DNA of 16,653 nt from Aquabacterium sp. (GCA_030654555.1 JAURXG010000653.1:1-16653); one strand, 5' to 3'; shown: positions 7,488 through 15,285, counted from the stretch's first letter. The notes: generated from the letters alone by a model not told the origin. Numbers and translations are program-made.

Positions 7488-8585
7488 ATGAATCCTGTCG
7501 AGTCTCCCTGGCTGCAACTGGACCGCATCGCCGTGGCCTACGGCAAGCGCAACGTGGTCGAGAACTTCTCGATGTCGCTGGCGCGTGGCACGGTGGGCTG
7601 CCTGCTCGGGCCCTCGGGCTGCGGCAAGACCACGGTGCTGCGGGCGATCGCCGGCTTCGAGCCGGTCACCGCCGGCGAGGTGCGGCTCGACGGCGTGCTG
7701 GTCAGCAGCGTGCAGGGCCAGTTGCCGCCCGAGCAGCGGCGCATCGGCATGGTGTTCCAGGACCATGCGCTGTTTCCGCACCTCAGCGTGGCCGCCAACG
7801 TGGCCTTCGGTCTGCGCGGCCAGCCCGACGCCGACCAGCGTGTGCAGCAGATGCTCGAGACGGTGGGCCTGGGCGGCACCGGCAAGCGCTACCCGCACGA
7901 GTTGTCGGGCGGCCAGCAGCAGCGTGTGGCGCTGGCGCGGGCGCTGGCGCCCTCGCCGCGCCTGCTGCTGCTCGACGAACCGTTCTCCAACCTCGACATC
8001 GAACTGCGCGAGCGCCTGGGCGGTGAGCTGCGCTTGCTGCTGAAGGCCGCCGGCACCACCGCGCTGCTGGTCACGCACGACCAGCACGAGGCGTTTGCCA
8101 TTGCCGACGAGATCGGCATCATGGCCGGCGGCCGCATCCAGCAATGGGCCAGCGCCTACGACCTGTACCACCAGCCGGCCAACCGCTTCGTGGCCGACTT
8201 CGTCGGCCAGGGCGCCTTCCTGCCCGGCACGGTGCAGCGCGGCCACCACATCCGCGTCGAACTGGGTGTGCTCGAGAGCCCCGAGCCGATCCGCTGCACC
8301 GAGCATGGCGACCTGTGCGACGCCGGCTGCGGCGTGGACGTGCTGCTGCGCCCCGACGACGTCGTGCACGACGACGCCAGCCCGGTCACCGCCGAGGTGC
8401 TGGCCAAGGCCTTCCGCGGCGCCGAGTTCCTCTACACGCTGAAGCTGGCCAGCGGCCAGACGGTGCTGTCGCTGGTGCCCTCGCACCACAACCACGCCAT
8501 CGGCGAACGCATTGGCATCCGTCTGCAGGTCGACCATGTGGTGGCCTACAAGCGCGAGGGCGAGCCGGCGCTGGATTGCGGCTGA
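7488..8585 (+). CDS. fbpC: FbpC-type ABC transporter ATP-binding protein
   Basis: This 365-residue protein is the ATPase that should power the divergent FbpB-like permease. Motifs in order are Walker A GPSGCGKTT (41-49), Q-loop VFQDHALFPHLS with Gln91, signature LSGGQQQR (139-146), Walker B LLLLDEP (159-165) and the H-loop His197 in VTHDQHEA. Residues after about 240 form the C-terminal TOBE-like regulatory domain (LLRPDDV, VTAEVLAKAFRG), as in the FbpC/PotA/MalK subgroup of importers. Length fits the family (about 350). The order CLLGPSGCGKTTVLRAIAGFE, with a gap-free ABC core, leaves no sign of damage. The first ATG has no clear Shine-Dalgarno sequence. A strong inverted repeat begins five bases after the stop. 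Iron as substrate is inferred from the permease type; spermidine/putrescine or thiamine importers have similar ATPases. Confidence 0.93.
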   Translation: MNPVESPWLQLDRIAVAYGKRNVVENFSMSLARGTVGCLLGPSGCGKTTVLRAIAGFEPVTAGEVRLDGVLVSSVQGQLPPEQRRIGMVFQDHALFPHLSVAANVAFGLRGQPDADQRVQQMLETVGLGGTGKRYPHELSGGQQQRVALARALAPSPRLLLLDEPFSNLDIELRERLGGELRLLLKAAGTTALLVTHDQHEAFAIADEIGIMAGGRIQQWASAYDLYHQPANRFVADFVGQGAFLPGTVQRGHHIRVELGVLESPEPIRCTEHGDLCDAGCGVDVLLRPDDVVHDDASPVTAEVLAKAFRGAEFLYTLKLASGQTVLSLVPSHHNHAIGERIGIRLQVDHVVAYKREGEPALDCG

Positions 8586-8590
8586 ACGCC

Positions 8591-8634
8591 CGACGGCGCG
8601 GCTGCGCATGCCCGGCAGCGCAGCCGCGCCGTCG
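8591..8634. terminator. Two-way hairpin between convergent fbpC and prsT
   Basis: A perfect 17-base inverted repeat (8591-8607 against 8618-8634) encloses a 10-base centre, 8608-8617, in which TGCC and GGCA can pair as well, leaving a tiny loop. It almost fills the 54 bases between the two stop codons. There is no clear T-run on either side, which is common for high-GC bacteria, so it may stop transcription or protect both 3' ends rather than act as a textbook terminator. Confidence 0.8.
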
Positions 8635-8639
8635 CAGGG

Positions 8640-11495
8640 TCAGCGACCGCCCAGGCCCTTGAGCAGCGCCGCCACTTCGTCCTGCCGGTCGAAGCGGTCG
8701 CCCAGTGCGACCAGCCGGTCGAGTTCGGTCTTGGCCTTGCGCTTTTCGCCAGCCTGCGCCAGGTGGCGTGCCAGGTTCAGCCGCAGCGCCGGATCGTCGG
8801 GCCGGATGACCAGTGCGCGCTGCTGCGTGGCCACCGCCTGCGCCACCTGGTTCTCGGCCGCTTGGGCCAGGGCCAGGGTGTCGAGCAGCGCGGGCCGGTC
8901 GGGCGCGGCGCGCACCGCACGTTCGGCGAAGGCCAGCGCGCCGGGCTTGCGCTGCTGCAGCATCAGCCAGGCGATGTTGTTGAGCGCCAGCGCATGCTCG
9001 GGTTGGCGCTCCAGCACCGCGCGGTAGCGCGCCTCGGCCTCGGGCAGGTCCTTTCTGGCCAGGGCCAGGTCGCCCAGGTAGAACAGGAACAGCGCGTCGC
9101 CGGGGTGGGCCTGGAGCCAGGCGGCCGCCTGCTGCTCGGCCTCGCGCGTGCGCCCGGCCTCGTGCAGGGCGTGGTGCAGACGAGCCGGAGCCTGCGCTGG
9201 CGCGGCCTTGCCGACGGCGGTGCGCAGTGCGGCGATGGCCGGCTCCCATTGCCGCCGCTGGATCTGGATGTCGCCTTCCAGCAGCCAGCCCAGCGCCCGG
9301 TCGGGCTGCTGCTGCTGCACCTGCCGGGCCAGCGCCAAGGCCTCTTCGGGCCGGTTCTGGCGCAGGGCCACGGTGATGCCCAGGCGCTGCGCCGGCAGAT
9401 GCGCCGGCGCCAGATCCAGCGCGCGCTTCACGCTGCGCTGGGCGGCGCCCAGGTCATTGGCGGCGAGTTGAGCCTCGGCCAGCCCGAGCGGGCCGGCCGG
9501 CGACCGGGCCTGCAGCGTGGACAGGCGGCTGTAGGTGCTCAGCGCCTGCTGATGCTCACCGGACTGCAGCTGCGCCACGCCCAGCCGGTGGATCAGCTCG
9601 GCATCGTCGGGGTGCCGCGCCAGGCCCGCATGGGCTGCCGCCTCGGCCGCCGCGGGATTGGCGCTGGCCAGGTGGTGGTCCACCAGTGCCAGGCGCAACC
9701 CCGGGTCGACCGGGTTGGCCTTGATGCCCTGTTCGATCAGGGCCGCCACCGCCTCGCGGTTGGCGCCGCCGCGGGCCGCCAGTTCGGCCTGCGCCAGACG
9801 TGCCTCGGCGCTGCGGGGATGGCTCTTGACGAACGCCTCCAGGCGCGCGCGGGCCGCGTCGGGCTGTTGATCGCGCAGGTCCAGCGCCGCCAGCGCCGCC
9901 ACCGCCGGAAAGTAGCCCGCGTCGCGCGCCAGTGCCTGCTCGAAGGCCAGGCGCGCGGCGGGCGGATCACGCTGCTGCAACAGCACCTGCCCGCGCAGCA
10001 GGGCGGGCATCGGTTGATCGGGCTGCTTGCGCGCCAGGAGGTCGATCGCCTTCAGCGCGGCCGCAGCGTCCTGGCGCCGCAGCAGGACCGCGATCAGCGC
10101 CAGATCGGCCGTGGTGCCGGTGTCGGCAGCAGCCACCGCGCGCAGTTCGGCCAACGCCGGTTCGGCCTGGCCCCGCGCCAGCCGCGCCAGCGCCACCGCG
10201 GTGCGGATCTTCGGGTCGTCGGGGCGCAGGCGCGCGACGCGGTCGAACAGCGCCGCGCCCGCCGCCGCGCGCCCCGCCTGCATTTGCGCCTGGGCGGCCA
10301 GCGTCAGGGCCTCGGCATCGGCACGCTCGGTGCCGATGAGCGGATCGAGCGTGTCCAGCGCCCGGTCGTGCTGGCCCAGCGCCAGTTGGCTCTGGGCCAG
10401 CAGGCGCCGCGCCGGCAGGCTGTCGGGCATCAGTTGCACCGCCTTGGACAACAGCACCTCGGCCTGCACCGGGGCGTTCAGTCGCAGCTCGACGGCGCCG
10501 GCCGACTGCAGCAGCACGCCGTGCTCGGGCATCACCCTCAGCAAGGTCTGGAACAGCTCGCGCGCGCGCGGCAGATCACCGTCGAGCAGGGCGATCTGCC
10601 CTTCGAACAGCAGCGTCTGCGGATGTCGGGGCAGCAGCTTGCGCATGGCCGCATGCCGGGTGCGTGCCGCCGCGGCGTCACGCTGATCCAGGTGCATGGC
10701 CACCAGCGCCGCGTGGGCGTTGGCATGGTCCGGCCGCACCGCCAGCGCCTGCTCGTAGGCCTTGCGCACCTCGGCCTCGCCGCCCTGCAGCCGCGCCAGC
10801 AGGTCGCCCTTGAGCACCCAGCCATCGGCATTGCCCGGTTGCCCGGCCAACAACTGCGCCACCTGGGTCAGCGCGCCGGCCAGATCGCCGCCCACCGCGG
10901 TCACCCGGGCGCGCAGCACCTGCGCCGGTGCGAAATCCGGCGATGCGCGCAGGGCCGACTCCAGGCTGCTGCGCGCCGCCTCCAGATCACCCAGGGTGGC
11001 TTCGGCCTCGGCGACGGCCGACTTCAGCTGCGCCGCGGCCAGCCCGTCGGGCAGGTTCACCCGGCCGAACTGCGCCACCAGCAGCGCGGGCTGGTTGGCC
11101 GCCAGCATGGCGCGCGCCAGCAGCGGCAGCACCTCGGTTTCGGCGTGGCCAAGTTCGAGCGCGCGACGCAGTTCGATCTCGGCGGCCACCGGATCACCGC
11201 CGACGAGCATCAGCTCACCCAGCAGCAGCCGGGCAGCGCCCAGGTCGGGGTGGGACTGAAGCAAGCCCTTCACCTGGATCAACGCGCCGGCGCGGTCCTG
11301 CCTGGCCATCAGTTCGCGGGCCTGAGCCAGCCGATCCTGCGGTCCCTTGCCACAGCCGGCCAACGGTCCGGCCAGCATCACCGCCAACAGCAGCCCACCC
11401 GCCCATGCGCGCGCCCGCGCGGCCGGCCGTGGGCGGTCTGGGGCGATGCGTGCGCCGCGGCCAGGTGAGCGCTTCATGCCCGTCGTCCCCGCCAT
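8640..11495 (-). CDS. prsT: PrsT-like TPR-repeat lipoprotein (PEP-CTERM/exosortase system type)
   Basis: This protein of up to 951 residues has a lipoprotein signal: a basic N-region, the hydrophobic stretch AGGLLLAVMLAG and lipobox PLAGC with Cys48 counted from the first ATG. The rest is a long run of tetratricopeptide repeats, about 34 residues each, such as AYEQALAVRPDHANAHAALV, RYRAVLERQPEHALALNNIA and RALVIRPDDPALRLNLA. Length, lipobox and all-TPR layout match PrsT, the TPR lipoprotein usually found with exosortase XrtA and exopolysaccharide genes, where it is thought to act in assembly or export at the envelope. No exosortase or polysaccharide gene is seen in this window. The start could instead be the ATG at 11477 (MKRSPGRG), which has GGGGA upstream at a better distance. 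It lies 36 bases after sppA on the same strand. TPR lipoprotein is certain, the PrsT name likely. Confidence 0.87.
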   Translation of the reverse strand: MAGTTGMKRSPGRGARIAPDRPRPAARARAWAGGLLLAVMLAGPLAGCGKGPQDRLAQARELMARQDRAGALIQVKGLLQSHPDLGAARLLLGELMLVGGDPVAAEIELRRALELGHAETEVLPLLARAMLAANQPALLVAQFGRVNLPDGLAAAQLKSAVAEAEATLGDLEAARSSLESALRASPDFAPAQVLRARVTAVGGDLAGALTQVAQLLAGQPGNADGWVLKGDLLARLQGGEAEVRKAYEQALAVRPDHANAHAALVAMHLDQRDAAAARTRHAAMRKLLPRHPQTLLFEGQIALLDGDLPRARELFQTLLRVMPEHGVLLQSAGAVELRLNAPVQAEVLLSKAVQLMPDSLPARRLLAQSQLALGQHDRALDTLDPLIGTERADAEALTLAAQAQMQAGRAAAGAALFDRVARLRPDDPKIRTAVALARLARGQAEPALAELRAVAAADTGTTADLALIAVLLRRQDAAAALKAIDLLARKQPDQPMPALLRGQVLLQQRDPPAARLAFEQALARDAGYFPAVAALAALDLRDQQPDAARARLEAFVKSHPRSAEARLAQAELAARGGANREAVAALIEQGIKANPVDPGLRLALVDHHLASANPAAAEAAAHAGLARHPDDAELIHRLGVAQLQSGEHQQALSTYSRLSTLQARSPAGPLGLAEAQLAANDLGAAQRSVKRALDLAPAHLPAQRLGITVALRQNRPEEALALARQVQQQQPDRALGWLLEGDIQIQRRQWEPAIAALRTAVGKAAPAQAPARLHHALHEAGRTREAEQQAAAWLQAHPGDALFLFYLGDLALARKDLPEAEARYRAVLERQPEHALALNNIAWLMLQQRKPGALAFAERAVRAAPDRPALLDTLALAQAAENQVAQAVATQQRALVIRPDDPALRLNLARHLAQAGEKRKAKTELDRLVALGDRFDRQDEVAALLKGLGGR

Positions 11496-11531
11496 CGTCG
11501 CGACACGCGGTGCTGCTGCGGCGCCGCCTCG

Positions 11532-12548
11532 TCAGCGCAGGCGCGACAGCCCGCCCACGGCGCGCACCGCACCTTCGCCGATGGCCGCGCCGAAGCGCTT
11601 GGCCAACCGCTCGGCCACATTGTCATGCGGCGTGTAGTCGATCACCTCTTCGGCCTTGACCACCTCGCGCGCCACGTAGTCGAGGTTGCCGAAATGGTCG
11701 GCCAGCCCCAGCGCCACGGCTTCCTCGCCATTCCAGAACAGGCCCGAGAAGGTGTCGGGGGTCTCCTTGAGCCGCGCGCCGCGGCCCTCGCGCACCACCT
11801 TGATGAATTGCCGGTGCACCTGGTCGATCATCGCCTGCGCGTAGGCGCGCTGGGTCGGGTCTTGCGCGGTGAAGGGGTCGAGCATGCCCTTGTTGCTGCC
11901 GGCGGTGATCAACCGGCGCTCGACGCCCAGCTTGTCCATCAGCCCGGTGAAACCGAAGCCGTCCATCAGCACGCCGATCGAGCCGACGATGCAGGCCTTG
12001 TCGACGTAGAACTCGTCGGCGGCCACCGCCACGTAATAGGCCCCGGAGGCGCAGACCTCCTCGACCACGGCGTACACCTTCTTCTGGTGCAGGGCCTTGA
12101 GCCGGCGGATCTCGTCGTTGATGATGCCCGACTGCACCGGGCTGCCACCCGGGCTGTTGATGCGCAGCACCACCGCACGGGCGCCGCTGTCCTCGAAGGC
12201 GTTGCGCAGGCCCGAGAGCATCAGCTCGGCGCTGGCTTCGCTGTCGGACGCGATCTCGCCGCGCAGCTCCACCAGCGCGGTGTGCGGGCCGCTGGGTGCG
12301 TTGTGGTGCATGCGGTCGCTCATCAGCACCCAGGCCACGCCCAGCACCAGGCCCAGCCAGGCCAGGCGGAAGAAGATGCGCCAGCGGCGCTCGGCACGGC
12401 GCTCCTGCATCATCTCGCGGGCCAGCGACTCGAGCGTGTGCTCGAGCACCGGCCGCTGCACGGACAGCATGGCCGGCGCCGCGGCGGGGCCGGCACTGCC
12501 AGCACCAGCGGGTGACGAGGCGTCGGGGATGTTGTCGGGCGGGGTCAT
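11532..12548 (-). CDS. sppA: Signal peptide peptidase SppA (S49 family, short form)
   Basis: This 338-residue membrane protease degrades signal peptides left after secretion. It has a cytoplasmic N-terminal tail of about 58 residues rich in Pro and Ala, one transmembrane helix at 59-76 (LAWLGLVLGVAWVLM), and one S49 protease domain. The nucleophile is Ser168 in EVCASGAYYVAVAAD, and the general base is Lys220 in ITAGSNKGMLDPF; the spacing of 52 residues equals that of the Ser/Lys dyad in Bacillus SppA. The oxyanion/substrate strand RINSPGGSPVQS (129-140) and VGSIGVLMDGFG are intact. The length matches the single-domain type rather than the 67-kDa E. coli type. The start at 12548 follows the Rieske stop by nine bases, suggesting read-through from that operon. 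A weak GAAAG lies seven bases before the ATG. Confidence 0.95.
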   Translation of the reverse strand: MTPPDNIPDASSPAGAGSAGPAAAPAMLSVQRPVLEHTLESLAREMMQERRAERRWRIFFRLAWLGLVLGVAWVLMSDRMHHNAPSGPHTALVELRGEIASDSEASAELMLSGLRNAFEDSGARAVVLRINSPGGSPVQSGIINDEIRRLKALHQKKVYAVVEEVCASGAYYVAVAADEFYVDKACIVGSIGVLMDGFGFTGLMDKLGVERRLITAGSNKGMLDPFTAQDPTQRAYAQAMIDQVHRQFIKVVREGRGARLKETPDTFSGLFWNGEEAVALGLADHFGNLDYVAREVVKAEEVIDYTPHDNVAERLAKRFGAAIGEGAVRAVGGLSRLR

Positions 12549-12557
12549 GTCGGGCTT

Positions 12558-12959
12558 TCAGGGGGCAGCGGGTTCGTCGAACAACACCGGGCGAACATCG
12601 GCGGAAGGATACCAACAGGCCTGGCCGTCCTGCTCGGCCATCGTCAGGCGGATCAGCTTGCCGCGGCCGCAGGGGCCGCCCACGCAGCGGCCGTCGGCCG
12701 GCTCGTAGCTGGCGCCGTGGATGGAGCAGACGATCCAGCGCTTGTCATGGTCGAGAAACTCGCCGGGCTGCCAGTCCATCTCCACCGGCACATGGGCGCA
12801 GCGGTTGATGTAGCCCACCAGCTGGCCGTCGAAGCGCAGCGCAAAGGCGCGAGCCGGCTGGCCCCACAGCAGCACGTCGAAGACCACCGCCTTGCCGCGC
12901 TCGACCAGCTCGGCCGACGGGCACAACGGCTGCGGCACCGGCACGCCGGGCTCAGGCAT
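12558..12959 (-). CDS. Small Rieske [2Fe-2S] protein
   Basis: This 133-residue soluble protein is a single Rieske domain. The two cluster-binding motifs are complete: C-x-H in NRCAHVPVEMDW (Cys54, His56) and C-x2-H in IVCSIHGASYEPADGRCVGG (Cys78, His81). It has no signal peptide, no membrane helix and no oxygenase catalytic domain, so it resembles ferredoxin-like Rieske proteins. Its ATG overlaps the end of the upstream phosphatase gene by eight bases, which points to translational coupling. Proteins of this type sit between the phosphatase and sppA in many Burkholderiales; the redox partner and role are not known to me. Confidence 0.92.
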   Translation of the reverse strand: MPEPGVPVPQPLCPSAELVERGKAVVFDVLLWGQPARAFALRFDGQLVGYINRCAHVPVEMDWQPGEFLDHDKRWIVCSIHGASYEPADGRCVGGPCGRGKLIRLTMAEQDGQACWYPSADVRPVLFDEPAAP

Positions 12960-13617
12960 GCTGCAGCAGCCAGTCGCCCAGCTCGGCGGTGCTGTGCGCC
13001 ACGTGCAGCGGGCCCAGCGGCGTGAAGGCCTCGCGCTCGTGCGCGCCGTAGCTCACCGCCACGCTGGCGGTGCCGGCGTTGATCGCCAGCTGCAGGTCGT
13101 GCGTGGTGTCGCCGATCATCAGCGTGCGCTCGGGCACGGCGCCGAACTCGCGCATCAGCTGCTGCAGCATCAGCGGATGCGGCTTGCCGGCGGTCTCGTC
13201 GGCGGTGCGGGTGCCGTCAAACAGGCCCTTGAGCTGCACCGTGTGCAGCGCCTCGTCCAGGCCCTGGCGGCTCTTGCCGGTGGCCACCGCCAGCCAGTGG
13301 TTGCGCGCCTTCAGGGCGTGCAGCATCTCCAGCGTGCCCGGGAACAGCACCAACTCGTGCTGGCGCGCGAAATAGTGGTGGCGGTAGCGGCGGCCCAGCT
13401 CGGGGTAGCGGTCGGGCGACAGGCCGGGCACCGCGTGCTGCAGCGCGTCGTGCAGGCCCAGGCCGATGACGTAGGCGGCCGATTGATCGCTGGGCACGGC
13501 CAGCCCCAGGTCGACGCAGGCCGACTGGATGCAGCGCACGATCAGCGCGGTGGAATCGAACAGGGTGCCGTCCCAATCGAAGACGATCAGGTCGAAGCGG
13601 CGCGGGCGGACGGTCAT
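12952..13617 (-). CDS. HAD-family phosphatase, phosphoglycolate phosphatase-like
   Basis: This 221-residue protein is a haloacid-dehalogenase superfamily hydrolase of the Gph/PGP group. Motif I is VFDWDGTLFDS, with nucleophile Asp14 and acid/base Asp16; motif II is Thr113 in AVATGKSR; motif III Lys145 lies in AGKPHP; motif IV is MIGDTTHD with Asp170 and Asp174. The insert between motifs I and II has the length of the helical cap (C1) of this group. I take the ATG at 13617, four bases after the rluC stop; the frame remains open upstream to 13809, but that would overlap the rluC end by nearly 190 bases. The 3' end overlaps the Rieske start by eight bases. Its substrate is unproven; a phosphoglycolate or other sugar/nucleotide phosphate is plausible. 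Confidence 0.93.
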   Translation of the reverse strand: MTVRPRRFDLIVFDWDGTLFDSTALIVRCIQSACVDLGLAVPSDQSAAYVIGLGLHDALQHAVPGLSPDRYPELGRRYRHHYFARQHELVLFPGTLEMLHALKARNHWLAVATGKSRQGLDEALHTVQLKGLFDGTRTADETAGKPHPLMLQQLMREFGAVPERTLMIGDTTHDLQLAINAGTASVAVSYGAHEREAFTPLGPLHVAHSTAELGDWLLQHA

Positions 13618-13621
13618 GGGT

Positions 13622-14668
13622 TCAGTGCGGTTCGGCGAGGTGGGCCAGCAGTGTGGCGCATTCGGGCGGCAGGGGAGCAACCAGCTCGATGCGCTGACCG
13701 GTGGCCGGGTGGTCGAAGGCCAGCCGCCGGGCATGCAGGAACATGCGCTCGAAGCGGATGCCCGCCAACCCTTCGCCGCGCGCCCACTGCTTGTTGAGCG
13801 CGAAGTCACCGTACTTCGGGTCGCCGACGATCGGATGACCGGCCTGCGCCAGGTGCACCCGGATCTGGTGCGTGCGGCCGGTCTTGATCGTCACGTCCAG
13901 CAACGTGGCCTGCTGAAACGACTGCACCACCTGCACCAGCGAGATCGAGCGCCGGCCGTCCGGGTGCTCGGCCGGCACCGCCAGCACATGGCGCTCGCCA
14001 CGGGCGTCCAGCGTCTTGTGCAGCGCCACGTCGATCACCTTCAGCCTGGCCGGCCAGGGGCCCAGCACCAGCGCGGCGTAGGTCTTGCCGGTGTCGCGGC
14101 TGCGGAACTGGTCCTGCAGGTGCGTCAGCGCGCTGCGTTTCTTGGCCAGCAGCAGGATGCCCGAGGTCTCCTTGTCGAGCCGGTGCACCAGTTCCAGGAA
14201 CTTCGCCGTCGGCCGCGCCTGGCGCAGCTGCTCGATCACGCCGAAGCTCACGCCCGAGCCCCCGTGCACCGCCACGCCGGCGGGCTTGTTGATGGCCAGC
14301 AGGTGCTCGTCCTCGAACAGGATGGGGAATTCACGCGCCGGCGCCGGCACGGCCGCCGCATCGGGCGTGGCCACCCGCACCGGCGGCACCCGCACCTCGT
14401 CGCCCAGTGCCAGCCGGGTGTCGGCGGCCGCTCGGCCCTTGTTGACGCGCACCTCGCCCGAACGGATCACCCGGTAGACATGGGTCTTGGGCACGCCCTT
14501 GAGCAGGCGCATCAGGAAGTTGTCCAGCCGCTGGCCTTCACCCGCCTCGTCGACCACCAGGCGGCGCACCTCGGGCGCTGCCGACACGGCCGGCGCGGGC
14601 ACGCCGGCCGCCACGGTGGCAGTGCGGCGAGCCGGCAATGGTTTGCTGCTTATAATGATCCGAGCCAC
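13622..14668 (-). CDS. rluC: 23S rRNA pseudouridine synthase RluC
   Basis: RluC converts three uridines of 23S rRNA (955, 2504 and 2580 in E. coli numbering) to pseudouridine. The 348-residue product has an S4 RNA-binding domain (about 46-95: GQRLDNFLMRLLKGVP, YRVIRSGEVRVNKGR) and the RluA-family catalytic domain with ELVHRLDKETSGILLL, where Asp165 is the nucleophile; later motifs TGRTHQIRVHLA and GDPKYGD are intact. An N-terminal tail of about 35 residues is low in complexity. The chosen start is GTG at 14668, without a ribosome site; TTG at 14638 and GTG at 14614 are alternatives. The frame is open further upstream to 15193 but that part reads across the rne leader and looks non-coding. It heads the rluC-phosphatase-Rieske-sppA series and is divergent from rne, a standard arrangement in beta- and gammaproteobacteria. 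Confidence 0.93.
   Translation of the reverse strand: MARIIISSKPLPARRTATVAAGVPAPAVSAAPEVRRLVVDEAGEGQRLDNFLMRLLKGVPKTHVYRVIRSGEVRVNKGRAAADTRLALGDEVRVPPVRVATPDAAAVPAPAREFPILFEDEHLLAINKPAGVAVHGGSGVSFGVIEQLRQARPTAKFLELVHRLDKETSGILLLAKKRSALTHLQDQFRSRDTGKTYAALVLGPWPARLKVIDVALHKTLDARGERHVLAVPAEHPDGRRSISLVQVVQSFQQATLLDVTIKTGRTHQIRVHLAQAGHPIVGDPKYGDFALNKQWARGEGLAGIRFERMFLHARRLAFDHPATGQRIELVAPLPPECATLLAHLAEPH
14651..14656 (+). promoter_or_regulatory. -10 box of probable rne promoter
   Basis: A perfect TATAAT lies in a short AT-rich island within very GC-rich sequence, with a TG pair three to four bases before it, one base off an extended -10. No good -35 hexamer is present 16-18 bases upstream. A start about seven bases downstream would give a leader of roughly 620 bases before rne. 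The site overlaps the 5' end of rluC as annotated, and the reverse strand reads CATTATAAG, so it might also serve rluC if that gene starts later. Confidence 0.5.
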
Positions 14669-15247
14669 GATTGGGCCGTAAGTGCTTGATTTTTCAGAGT
14701 TTACCCGGGCATACCCGGTGCTATCGTGAGCCGGCGCCTTACCAGGCGTCAAAAAAAGCGTTGATGCAACACCGGCAGCGCGCGTGGCAGGCCACAGTCC
14801 CCCAAGTGATGCGGCGGCCCCGCGGTGCAGGTGCAAGAGACACGTCGTCACAGCCGTCCCGTCACAGGGAAAGAAACACAGCTCATGGACGGCAGATCGC
14901 CCTGGTGTGGTGGTCTGTCGTTCGCGGCGAAGCCCACAGGGTTTGCATGCCATCCCTCTCAAGCATCCACTGGCCCATGTCGAATGACATGACGGCGCAG
15001 CCCCGGCCCCCGGCCGGTGCGGCAGTGCCGGCCGGTGGTTTGTGGCCTCCGCGTTCGACGCGGGGCCGGGAGACCACGGTGCCATCCGCCCCCACCGCTT
15101 CGCCGCACGCGGCCCCGCTGCATCCCTGATCGTCGTTCGATCACTGCAGCCCAGGGCGATTCCTTCTCCGGCCGTTACCCGTTTCTCGTGCATCGGAACA
15201 GGTCGCCTGCACTGACCCGCTGAGGTCAGGCCGGTGATCGGACAAAC

Positions 15248-15269
15248 CGCGCCCTGGCAACCGGGCGCG
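15248..15269 (+). promoter_or_regulatory. rne: Hairpin just before the rne ribosome-binding site
   Basis: CGCGCCC (15248-15254) pairs perfectly with GGGCGCG (15263-15269) around TGGCAACC, ending six bases before the AGGAG ribosome site. Its position would let it affect ribosome entry or RNase E binding; no alternative pairing that masks the ribosome site was worked out. Confidence 0.5.
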
Positions 15270-15275
15270 CGAGAC

Positions 15276-15280
15276 AGGAG
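15276..15280 (+). promoter_or_regulatory. rne: Ribosome-binding site of rne
   Basis: AGGAG lies five bases before the ATG at 15286. This decides the start: the in-frame GTG at 15280 overlaps the site itself and would add only two residues (Met-His). Confidence 0.85.
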
Positions 15281-15285
15281 TGCAC

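Larger units (their letters stand above)
14669..15285 (+). promoter_or_regulatory. Long structured 5' leader of rne
   Basis: These 617 bases hold no convincing gene. They contain a chain of simple hairpins: GGCGCCT/AGGCGTC around a TACC loop (14733-14750, followed by seven A), CATGTC/GACATG with a GAAT loop (14976-14991), CCGGCCGG/CCGGCCGG (15010-15035), CCGCGT/ACGCGG with a TCG loop (15049-15063), TGATCG/CGATCA (15127-15143), CTGACC/GGTCAG (15212-15229) and CGCGCCC/GGGCGCG (15248-15269). An AU-rich single-stranded patch, TTGATTTTTCAGAG (14686-14699), resembles RNase E cleavage sites. In E. coli the rne 5' UTR (about 360 bases) lets RNase E control its own mRNA; I infer the same role here, though no sequence identity is claimed. 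Confidence 0.6.

Noticed and set aside
5896..7491. A 531-residue plus-strand open frame opposite the permease
   Set aside because: His/Arg/Gln-rich shadow frame; the minus-strand frame has clear transmembrane helices and EAA loops.
8763..11468. A 901-residue open frame on the plus strand opposite prsT
   Set aside because: Mirror frame of the repeat gene; low-complexity Gln/Arg/Leu composition and no recognisable domain.
14733..14757. Hairpin followed by seven A, considered as a terminator
   Set aside because: On the plus strand the run is A, not T; on the minus strand the T-run comes before the stem. It fits neither direction.
14671..15129. A 152-residue plus-strand open frame in the rne leader
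   Set aside because: No ribosome site, starts with a non-ATG codon, composition unlike a protein, and overlaps several hairpins.
14669..15193. Upstream extension of rluC giving a 523-residue protein
   Set aside because: The added residues look random, cross the hairpin-rich rne leader and make the protein far longer than the family norm.
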